A stretch of 57,881 nt of DNA from Pseudomonas aegrilactucae (GTDB taxonomy: Bacteria; Pseudomonadota; Gammaproteobacteria; Pseudomonadales; Pseudomonadaceae): assembly GCF_019168305.1 (NCBI RefSeq), contig NZ_JAHTBI010000066.1, forward strand, positions 1-57,881. The letters are read 5' to 3'. Below, piece by piece: positions 51,826-57,881 of the stretch. The stretch's first letter is position 1. Each line of letters starts with the position of its first letter. Both the position numbers and the translations under genes were made by a program. A model generated the notes under the pieces. That model was not told the origin of the DNA and did not search any database. It saw nothing but the letters and a program-made list of their open reading frames with translations.

Positions 51826-52557
51826 TCAGACCAGGCTGAAAATGCTCGCTTCTCCAGACGTTACATCGTACGCAACTAATGCCTCTTGAAAGGCGTTGGC
51901 GCTGCAAACGAGTTCACCGTGACTGTTCCAGATGGCAGAACAACCTGCTGCTACAAAGTCGTCGGCGCTGCCTATACAGTTCGCCATCATCACCGTCATG
52001 GAATGCTTTTCAGCAATCATCGGATAATGACTGTTTGCCGATGCAATACCCCTCTCAGACTTGGCCACGCTTGCCAGATACACCTGAGCGCCTGACTCTG
52101 CCGCTTGTGCGGCGTGGCTTGGTTGCAGTGACTCGTAGCAAATGGCGGGGGCAAGGACAAAATTTGCCTGACTCAGCACAAGCTTCTCGGTGCCCGGCGT
52201 GAAAAAAGGTAATTCGTCGAAATGTAGATGCTGTTTTGAATAGCTGGTGCGCTCCAGGCCGGGCTGGAAGATGATCATGCTGATCTCGGTGCCTTTGGCT
52301 CCCTTTGTTGGCGCGCCAACAGCGATGGTCATCCCATATAGCTCGCTTAATCTCTGGAACTCATCAAAACGGCCGTCACTCGGATGCACCGCCAGGACCT
52401 CAGCCCGGCTCGGTTCGTAACCGGTGAGGGAAAGCTCGGGAAAAAGCACGAGATCGGCGCCATGGCTGGCAGCCAGGTGGATGACATCAATGTGTCTGGT
52501 GATGTTTTTCTCATATTCCCCGGGTACAGGGAGGATCTGCGCAGCGATTAGCTTCAT
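51826..52557 (-). CDS. Carbon-nitrogen hydrolase (nitrilase superfamily)
   Basis: A 243-residue amidase of the nitrilase superfamily. The catalytic triad is intact: E41 in FPELSLTG, K108 in SKQHLHFDELPFF, and C140 in APAICYES. It hydrolyses a small amide or N-carbamoyl compound in the cytoplasm. ATG 52557 is chosen because the protein then begins MKLIAAQILPVPG, as in the family. No linked pathway gene is seen, so the substrate is open. Confidence 0.85.
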   Translation of the reverse strand: MKLIAAQILPVPGEYEKNITRHIDVIHLAASHGADLVLFPELSLTGYEPSRAEVLAVHPSDGRFDEFQRLSELYGMTIAVGAPTKGAKGTEISMIIFQPGLERTSYSKQHLHFDELPFFTPGTEKLVLSQANFVLAPAICYESLQPSHAAQAAESGAQVYLASVAKSERGIASANSHYPMIAEKHSMTVMMANCIGSADDFVAAGCSAIWNSHGELVCSANAFQEALVAYDVTSGEASIFSLV

Positions 52558-52599
52558 TTCCCGTCTCGCTTCCATGTGTAGGGTTAGCTTGGAGAGTGA

Positions 52600-52615
52600 C
52601 TGAACGGGTGTTCAG
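52600..52615. promoter_or_regulatory. Palindrome upstream of the amidase gene
   Basis: CTGAAC (52600-52605) and GTTCAG (52610-52615) around GGGT, 43 bp before the amidase start. It has the look of a TetR-type operator, but no such gene is adjacent. The rest of the 289-bp region 52558-52846 is repeat-like DNA with no gene. Confidence 0.4.
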
Positions 52616-52846
52616 CCTCTGATTAAAAGTCAATGCATGCTGCACGGACGTTGCCAGTTTGGAAAGTGCGTACGGAGGCGTTTGCACGAACGCTAATGGC
52701 CGCTCCTGACCGAAAGAGGTCACTCGCGGTCGGCAGCTATCGACCCATCGCTGCCCGTCGTAAAGCGCAGAGACCGGCCAACAGCGGACGTTCGCGAATG
52801 CCTGTCACGCCATAGCGCAGGCACAAGAATCAGGCGTCACTACGCT

Positions 52847-53722
52847 CTATCCCCTCAGAACAAGAGACATGTCTGAAAATTTTTCACACACGAAGTCGAC
52901 GAATGCGCGAACCTTTGGCGCCGCGAGCCGCCTGGAGGTGTGCAACACCCAAAGCGCTGGCTCCCCACCTGACACCGTGCCCCACTCTACCAATTCACCG
53001 CGCGCGAGCTGACCCCAGGCGATGGACTGGGGGACAAGGGCTGCGCCGCCACCTGCGATCGCTGCATCGCGGACCATCAACAGCGAAGAAAACTGCATTT
53101 TCGGGGTCGGTTCCAAGACCAGCTGCCCGTCATCAAGACTCCAGTGCGTGGGCTGGAAAGTCGACGTCACGATAGCGGGAACGGATCTGATCGCACCGGG
53201 CAACGGCCTGGGTACTTCAGGCGCCGCCACCACGATCAGCCGGTCCTTGGCGAAACACCGTCCGACCAGGCTGCTGTCCGGGCGTGGGTTGATTCGAATG
53301 GCAACGTCAAATTGCTCATCCACCAGATCCACCATGCGATCTTCCGACACGACCTCGATGAAAACCTGCGGATAGGCCGCACAGAACTCGGCGCCGATAC
53401 GCCCCATCGCGAGCTGCGAGAACAGAACGGGGGCAGCGACTCGAAGACGTCCACGCGGCGTTGAAACGCCTTCACGTGCGGCGGTCATGGCTTCTGTCAC
53501 TTCGCTCAGTGGCCCTTCTGCTCGAGACATCAGTAGCTCACCTGCCTCGGTGAGCTTCAAGCCCCGCGCGCTGCGCTCGACCAGCCTGACGCCCAGTTGT
53601 TCTTCAAGGTCGCAGATTCGTCGCGACAAGGTGGCTTTGGAAACACCGCTCGCACGGCTTGCCTTTCCCAACCCGGAATGGGTGGCGACGAGAATGAAAT
53701 CGATCAGCGCGTTGATATTCAT
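52847..53722 (-). CDS. LysR-family regulator
   Basis: A 291-residue LysR protein. The helix-turn-helix GLGKASRASGVSKATLSRRI (in part, about residues 18-37) is followed by EEQLGVRLVERSARGLKLTEAG and an effector domain beginning GRLRVAAPVLF. It has the CrgA-like pattern. It faces away from the MDR-NmrA gene pair, and an inverted repeat lies in the 102-bp region between them, so it likely controls that pair. Confidence 0.85.
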   Translation of the reverse strand: MNINALIDFILVATHSGLGKASRASGVSKATLSRRICDLEEQLGVRLVERSARGLKLTEAGELLMSRAEGPLSEVTEAMTAAREGVSTPRGRLRVAAPVLFSQLAMGRIGAEFCAAYPQVFIEVVSEDRMVDLVDEQFDVAIRINPRPDSSLVGRCFAKDRLIVVAAPEVPRPLPGAIRSVPAIVTSTFQPTHWSLDDGQLVLEPTPKMQFSSLLMVRDAAIAGGGAALVPQSIAWGQLARGELVEWGTVSGGEPALWVLHTSRRLAAPKVRAFVDFVCEKFSDMSLVLRG

Positions 53723-53791
53723 GGTGTTCCATATTTGAAACGAGGTGTATGGATTTTGTGGTCTTCGTTTTGCAAGTGCAACGGAATACTT

Positions 53792-53810
53792 TCATGTCAT
53801 CGGGACATGA
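53792..53810. promoter_or_regulatory. Putative LysR operator
   Basis: A perfect 7-bp inverted repeat TCATGTC (53792-53798) and GACATGA (53804-53810) around ATCGG, 14 bp before the MDR start and overlapping its likely promoter. Confidence 0.5.
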
Positions 53811-53824
53811 CATGAGGAACGCCA

Positions 53825-54760
53825 ATGAACACCCCCCAACGCGCTGTGCTGATCCGTGCCTATGGCGGTGCAGACGCCGCACAGGTTGCCGAGATCGAGA
53901 AGCCTGCCCCCGGGCAAGGCCAGGTTCTGGTTCGGGTTAGAGCAGTTGGCGTGAACGGCATCGACTGGAAGGTTCGTGAAGGTCATGTGCGCAATGTCTT
54001 CGCCCTTCCATTGCCCATCGTGCTCGGCGCCGAGATGGCCGGAGTGATCGATGCGGTGGGCCCCGGAGCCTCTCGCTTCAGTGTGGGCGAGCGTGTCATG
54101 GGGGCCATGGGCGGGCTGGGCGCATACGCAGAATGTGTGACCGTCAGCGAAGCCAGTCTTTCCCCCACGCCTGAGGCCCTGGACGACGTGCAGGCAGCTG
54201 CCATGCCTGTAGCAGCCGTTGCAGCCTGGAACAGTCTTCATCACGCAGGGCCGATTGTTGCAGGCCAACGCGTCCTGATTCATGGCGCAGCAGGTGCGTT
54301 AGGTGCCTATGCCGTGCAGTTTGCCAGGCAGGCGGGCGCCGAGGTCTTCGCAACGGCGGGTACTGCCGACCTGGATTACGTGCGCAGCCTCGGCGCCGAC
54401 GAGGTCTTTGACTACCAATCTCAACGCTTCGAAAACCTCGTCTGCAACATTGACCTGGTGCTCGACTACGTCGGCGGCGAGGTACTGGACCGCTCATGGG
54501 AAGTGTTGGCGAAGGACGGCGTGGTGGTCGGCACCTCATCACCCGACATCATCGCCCGAACCCCCGCGAATCGCCGAAGCCTGTGGTTCATGAACAAACC
54601 TGATCCCCAATTGCTGGAGAGGCTGGCCAGGTCAGTCGCCAATGGCACGCTCCAGTCTAGGGTCGGCGGCGTCGTTGGCTTCTCGGATATCCCTAGCGCA
54701 ATCGAACGCAACCGCACCGTTGCCGGTACAGGCAAAGTCGTTGCGGACTTCACTCGTTGA
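53825..54760 (+). CDS. Quinone oxidoreductase-type MDR protein
   Basis: A 311-residue zinc-independent medium-chain reductase. The N-terminal domain carries VGVNGIDWKVREGHV and IVLGAEMAGVIDAVG, and the Rossmann motif is VLIHGAAGALGAYAVQFAR. It is of the QOR type and probably reduces quinones or enones with NADPH. AGGA lies about 8 nt before ATG 53825. It is followed after 34 bp by an NmrA-like gene, which makes a redox-stress type operon. Confidence 0.85.
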   Translation: MNTPQRAVLIRAYGGADAAQVAEIEKPAPGQGQVLVRVRAVGVNGIDWKVREGHVRNVFALPLPIVLGAEMAGVIDAVGPGASRFSVGERVMGAMGGLGAYAECVTVSEASLSPTPEALDDVQAAAMPVAAVAAWNSLHHAGPIVAGQRVLIHGAAGALGAYAVQFARQAGAEVFATAGTADLDYVRSLGADEVFDYQSQRFENLVCNIDLVLDYVGGEVLDRSWEVLAKDGVVVGTSSPDIIARTPANRRSLWFMNKPDPQLLERLARSVANGTLQSRVGGVVGFSDIPSAIERNRTVAGTGKVVADFTR

Positions 54761-54794
54761 TCCCCCCAAAAAATCCCCTGCAGGAGTTTCAAAC

Positions 54795-55664
54795 ATGAGC
54801 ATTCTGGTTATTGGCGCCACGGGCACCATCGGTTCACTGATCACGCAAGGCCTTGCTGGCGCGGGTGCCGACGTCAAAGCGCTGGTGCGCCAAGCGGGCA
54901 AGCGGGAATTCCCGGCGGGCGTCACTGAAGTTGTCGCAGACCTCACTGACGTAGCGTCGATGCGCACAGCGCTTTCGTCGGTGCGCACGCTATTTCTGCT
55001 CAATGCCGTGACGCCTGATGAGGTCACCCAGGCCCTCATCACCCTGAACCTGGCGCGCGAGGCGGGTATCGAGCGCATCGTCTACCTGTCGGTGATTCAT
55101 GCCGACAAATTCACCAATGTCCCGCACTTCACGGGCAAGCACACGGTTGAACGCATGATCGAGAGCCTCGACATGCCTGCCACTGTCCTGCGCCCGGCCT
55201 ATTTCATGCAAAACGACCGCATGGTCCAACAGACTATTGAAAACCACTCGGTATACCCGATGCCGATCGGCGCGGCAGGCGTATCGATGATTGACGCGCG
55301 TGATATCGCTGATGTCGCGGTTGCAGAGCTGCTGCGACGCGACAAAGCACCCTCTGCGCAGGGCCGGCTAACGCTGGAACTGGTTGGGCCGCACGCGCTC
55401 ACCGGTGCGGGCGTGGCGAAAATCTGGAGTGCTGCTCTGGGGCGTGAGATTGCCTACGGGGGGGATGACGTAGCTGCTTTTGAAGGGCAGCTGGCTTCGT
55501 ATGGCCCCAGCTGGCTGGCTTATGACATGCGCCTGATGATGGCGGGTATCCAGACCTTCGGCATGCACTCAACTCAAGGCACGGTAGAAAAGCTTCAGAC
55601 CCTCATCGGACACCCGCTGCGCACCTACGAAGACTTCGTGCGCGAGGCTGTTGCAGAGGTTTAA
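54795..55664 (+). CDS. NmrA-family NAD(P)-binding protein
   Basis: A 289-residue atypical SDR of the NmrA/HSCARG-QorB group. The nucleotide site is ILVIGATGTIGSLITQGL (residues 3-20), followed by VKALVRQAGKREFPAGV. The usual YxxxK catalytic pair is not evident, while the HFTGKHTVERMIES segment is typical. Such proteins are NADPH sensors or quinone reductases. ATG 54795 has AGGAG 8 nt upstream, and the upstream extension of the frame is inside the preceding gene. Confidence 0.8.
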   Translation: MSILVIGATGTIGSLITQGLAGAGADVKALVRQAGKREFPAGVTEVVADLTDVASMRTALSSVRTLFLLNAVTPDEVTQALITLNLAREAGIERIVYLSVIHADKFTNVPHFTGKHTVERMIESLDMPATVLRPAYFMQNDRMVQQTIENHSVYPMPIGAAGVSMIDARDIADVAVAELLRRDKAPSAQGRLTLELVGPHALTGAGVAKIWSAALGREIAYGGDDVAAFEGQLASYGPSWLAYDMRLMMAGIQTFGMHSTQGTVEKLQTLIGHPLRTYEDFVREAVAEV

Positions 55665-55880
55665 GCCGCCAACACGAGCAGGCAGCGGCACCCTGAACGA
55701 TGGGTTGGCTGGCTGCTCGGTGCTCAGTACACGACCCTGCACGGGGTCGTCTCGCGGGGCCGCCTGCGGGAGCTACATGTTGGCGACGTGATCGTCAGCA
55801 TCCAGGCGCAGGTCCATGGTGGGATTGGCCCGCAGCGCCCTTTCGAATCCCTGATCATCAAAACCTGAGTGGAGCTGCAC

Positions 55881-56123
55881 ATGCCCGAAATTACCCAAAC
55901 GGTCATCGTGGTGGCGCTGGCTTTTCTGCTTGATCGGTTTCTCAGGTCATACCTGCTGCGCAAATGGCTAGGAGTGACACTGGTGGTAGCCGGCGCAATC
56001 GGCTGCGTTGCAGTGAGCCACGTCCAGTTGCTGGGCGTGGACATGGGGTTGATGTCTGTACTTGCGGTGCCCGTGGGCGCGGGATTGTTCGTGACCAGGC
56101 GCAGGTTTGTGGCGGTTGGTTGA
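55881..56123 (+). CDS. Small three-helix membrane protein
   Basis: An 80-residue protein with three hydrophobic helices (about residues 5-20, 30-47 and 52-72) and a basic C-terminal tail, beginning MPEITQTVIVVALAFLLDRF. ATG 55881 has GGAG 5 nt upstream. No family is recognised. It is preceded by an open frame (about 55700-55868) that encodes an IVSIQAQVHGGIG-like stretch without a start codon and may be the tail of a lost gene. Confidence 0.5.
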   Translation: MPEITQTVIVVALAFLLDRFLRSYLLRKWLGVTLVVAGAIGCVAVSHVQLLGVDMGLMSVLAVPVGAGLFVTRRRFVAVG

Positions 56124-56279
56124 AGGTTTTGTAGACAACATCATGTGGTGAACCGAGCGCTTTTGCGCAGCAACGTCCGAAAGAGCTTGGCCAAGCTCAC
56201 GGTTACGCGCTCGGCGGCCTCCCTTTCCAACGTCAAGGCCGCCCCAACCTTCGCGCGGCAGGCGCGCATCGACACAGCT

Positions 56280-56295
56280 GTAGCCCCTAGGCTAC
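56280..56295. promoter_or_regulatory. Putative operator/promoter of the toxin-antitoxin pair
   Basis: A perfect palindrome, GTAGCCCCTAGGCTAC (6-bp arms around CCTA), overlaps a likely -10 element (TACTCT) that lies 18 bp after TCGACA. It lies 9 bp before the toxin start. The position fits autorepression by the HTH antitoxin. Confidence 0.5.
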
Positions 56296-56304
56296 TCTTA
56301 ACGC

Positions 56305-56625
56305 ATGACCGAAAACAATAAACCCATGTACGCAATCGATACCACGCCAGAATTCACTGGTTGGCTGGCCGGGATCAAGGACGTCCAGGGAAAAGCAGCC
56401 GTAACCGTCAGGATGTTGCGGGCACAAAACGGTAACTTTGGTGATACAGAGCCCGTCGGCGACGGTCTGAGTGAAATGCGCGTTTTCGTGGGTCCTGGCT
56501 ACCGGGTGTACTACGTCCGATCAGGCCAGACCAGCTACCTGATGCTTTACGGTAGCGATAAGACGGATCAAAAACGGGGTATCAAACGCGCCAAAGAAAT
56601 TCTAGACGCACTGCGAGGTGCATGA
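56305..56625 (+). CDS. HigB/RelE-type toxin (addiction-module killer protein)
   Basis: A 106-residue protein of the TIGR02683-like RelE-fold killer family. Key features are FTGWLAGIKDVQGKAAVTVRM (in part), LSEMRVFVGPGYRVYYV, the central beta-sheet typical of these RNases, and LMLYGSDKTDQKRGIKRAKEI near the C terminus (in part). The usual role is ribosome-dependent mRNA cleavage. ATG 56305 and ATG 56326 are both possible starts; the latter gives MYAIDTTPEF, close to the family length. It overlaps the antitoxin by 4 bp. Confidence 0.8.
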   Translation: MTENNKPMYAIDTTPEFTGWLAGIKDVQGKAAVTVRMLRAQNGNFGDTEPVGDGLSEMRVFVGPGYRVYYVRSGQTSYLMLYGSDKTDQKRGIKRAKEILDALRGA

Positions 56626-57239
56626 TTATGAGTAACCAAAACAAACCCGAAGACATGCCCATTCTCAACCTGAATCTGGGCAATACAAGCCGCTTCGAGG
56701 CCTCCCGCTTCCTGGACACGCCCGAAACTATCAGTGCGTTCCTCGCCGAAGCGATGAAAGAGCACGACCCCGAAGTCATGATGCAGGCGATCGCCGAAGT
56801 GGCCAAAGCCCAAGGCGTGAACAGGCTGGCGCAGAACGCCGGGGTGAACCGTGAGAGCCTTTACAAAGCACTGAAGGGCGGAACCCACGTTCGCTACGAC
56901 ACAGTGATGCGCCTCATGCTCGCTGTTGGAGTCGAACTAACTGTGAAACCATCACAAGCGCCTCGACCGGATGACCTTGTTGATGCAGAGGCCTACGAAC
57001 ACCTCTGCCGCAGCGCAAATCTGCGCACACGCAAAGGGCTGGTGAAACTACGATCAGGCTTGCGCCCTGCAGCCGCGAAAGCTGCTGCTAAGCCAGTTGC
57101 GAAACCAGCTGCGAAACCAGCAGCGAAAGCGCCTGCGAAACCCGCCGTAAAACCGGCTGCAAAGCCAGCTGCTAGGCCCGCAGCGAAAGCTCCAGTGAAA
57201 CCTGCAGTGAAACCCTCGGACGTTCGCACCAGCGCCTAA
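56622..57239 (+). CDS. HigA-type HTH antitoxin with a KPAA-repeat tail
   Basis: A 205-residue antitoxin. Residues 1-110 are a normal TIGR02684-like antidote (LDTPETISAFLAEAMKEHDP, then HTH at about 65-86, VNRLAQNAGVNRESLYKAL). The usual family length is about 100 residues. The extra C terminus contains a basic segment (125-147) and then about 50 residues of alanine, lysine and proline repeats (AAKPVAKPAAKPAAK and so on to residue 199), like AlgP and histone H1 tails. The tail would bind DNA or RNA without sequence specificity. ATG 56622 overlaps the toxin stop; ATG 56628 is an alternative start. Confidence 0.75.
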   Translation: MIMSNQNKPEDMPILNLNLGNTSRFEASRFLDTPETISAFLAEAMKEHDPEVMMQAIAEVAKAQGVNRLAQNAGVNRESLYKALKGGTHVRYDTVMRLMLAVGVELTVKPSQAPRPDDLVDAEAYEHLCRSANLRTRKGLVKLRSGLRPAAAKAAAKPVAKPAAKPAAKAPAKPAVKPAAKPAARPAAKAPVKPAVKPSDVRTSA

Positions 57240-57849
57240 TCACGCCAGATCTAGCCCGGCCAGGCTGGACGTGATGCGCGCGGCGATCTCCCCCATGGTA
57301 GTAGCTTCAGTGATCGGGAGGCATTGCACTGCACGTAGGTGACGCACCGTGCACACGGTATCGAACAAGCCAGGCAACGGGATGCCTTCGTGCTGCACCT
57401 CGCCTATTCCGACGATATGCCCTTTGCCGTTGTATTCCTTCTTGTAGGGGATACGACTGCCATGGTCGAGCAGCTCGGGCAGTAGGCGTCGGTAAAACTG
57501 ACCCGGCCGTCCTTGATCACCTCTTTTGCGTGCACTTGTTGTAAATCCGCTCCTTGTAGCACTTAGAGAAGTTCTTGCCGCAGGACCGAACCACGTTCGC
57601 CACGCCTATCTCTTCCGCTCGCTTGGCGAACTGGGCGCCCGTGCCGTGGGCATCGACCACGACGGTGCAGTTCGAGAGCCGGGCGGTGTAGTCGACGATC
57701 AGGCGCGCCGCTGGCGCCCAGTTCATGCCGCTGCTGAAAATCGGGATGGCCACGCTCTCGATCCGACGCAGCTCTGCGTCCATCCGAACACCACGATAAG
57801 AGCGCGCGTCCGCTTTGGGTCGTAAGCGGCCTTCCACCAAAGGCCGCAT
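57240..57849 (-). pseudogene. Phage terminase large subunit remnant
   Basis: Leftward frames give pieces of a phage terminase nuclease domain. One frame (57849-57517) has the RNase-H-like CTVVVDAHGTGAQFAKRAEE and VVRSCGKNFSKCYKERIYN. After about 57525 the reading continues in another frame with LLPELLDHGSRIPYKKEYN and EGIPLPGLFDTVCTVRH, matching terminase C termini, and ends at a stop at 57240-57242. Thus at least one frameshift and an N-terminal truncation (at the repeat near 57805) inactivate it. The assignment rests on my recognition of the motifs. Its stop is 1 bp from the antitoxin stop, in a tail-to-tail arrangement. Confidence 0.6.
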
Positions 57850-57866
57850 ACAACCAGAATCTCTAG
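57817..57866 (+). repeat. Palindromic intergenic element, copy B
   Basis: A 50-bp copy of the element at 1165-1211, in the same orientation, with GCGGCCTTCC, a 3-base insertion in the loop, AGGCCGC and the ending CCAGAATCTCTAG. It directly abuts the right-hand 15-bp terminal repeat and truncates the terminase remnant. Confidence 0.65.
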
Positions 57867-57881
57867 GGATGCTCCGATCAA
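57867..57881. repeat. Right terminal inverted repeat
   Basis: The last 15 bases, GGATGCTCCGATCAA, are the reverse complement of the first 15 with one mismatch. They sit immediately beyond the CTAG end of palindromic element copy B. Confidence 0.6.

Noticed and set aside
57090..57220. KPAA-encoding DNA as a non-coding tandem repeat
   Set aside because: The frame continues without stops from the antitoxin HTH domain, and codons vary while the Lys-Pro-Ala pattern is kept, so it is a coding repeat.
1..57881. The whole window as one transposon or integrative element
   Set aside because: Terminal repeats are present, but no transposase, integrase or relaxase gene was found and most genes look like resident chromosomal functions.

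Overview
The window reads as chromosomal DNA of a fluorescent Pseudomonas, most likely of the P. putida group. The grounds are high GC codon use, many LysR regulators, FecI/FecR/TonB-receptor cassettes, a PucR-controlled amine catabolic operon and a MesD/MesX methionine synthase. No rRNA, tRNA, CRISPR array or complete transposase gene was seen. Species assignment is inference from gene families only. Layout, left to right. 0-5 kb: a small membrane protein, a repeat-bearing intergenic stretch, a 5'-deleted P-loop kinase-like pseudogene, then a leftward cluster encoding MesX (DUF1852), the core-MetE enzyme MesD and a flavin reductase, which together fit the oxygen-dependent folate-independent methionine synthase. 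5-9.4 kb: an orphan PAS hybrid histidine kinase, a HEAT-repeat protein and a second, internally deleted P-loop gene. 9.4-16 kb: a PucR regulator converging on a permease / FAD amine oxidoreductase / cupin / CoA-acylating semialdehyde dehydrogenase operon. 16-20.3 kb: a LysR gene divergent from a dehydrogenase / 2-keto-4-pentenoate-hydratase-like / signal-less solute-binding-fold operon of unknown substrate. 20.3-27 kb: an accessory stretch with a broken DUF4239 gene, a LysR tail fragment, several small unknown proteins, a LysR, a GNAT, a VOC protein and a YdcZ-type transporter. 27-32.7 kb: TetR divergent from OYE-SDR-MDR reductases (electrophile response type), then LysR divergent from an exported cyclase-family hydrolase. 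32.8-49 kb: a 1667-residue autotransporter, a TonB receptor with a Fur-box-like upstream site, and two mirror-image sigma(FecI)-FecR-receptor cassettes firing away from a shared 308-bp region with two Fur-box-like sites. 49-56.1 kb: MFS/AraC pair, a small exported protein, a nitrilase-family amidase, LysR divergent from MDR-NmrA genes, and a small membrane protein. 56.1-57.9 kb: a HigBA-type toxin-antitoxin pair whose antitoxin carries a histone H1/AlgP-like KPAA tail, converging on a frameshifted phage terminase remnant. The outermost 15 bases of the window form an imperfect inverted repeat (14/15), and a palindromic element of about 50 bp occurs in the same orientation near both ends (1165 and 57817). 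This suggests that the window ends at copies of a repeated or mobile sequence. Points most worth following: the MesX/MesD/flavin-reductase trio, the KPAA-tailed antitoxin beside phage debris, the signal-less binding-protein operon, the amine-oxidase to acyl-CoA operon, and the mirrored iron-signalling cassettes.
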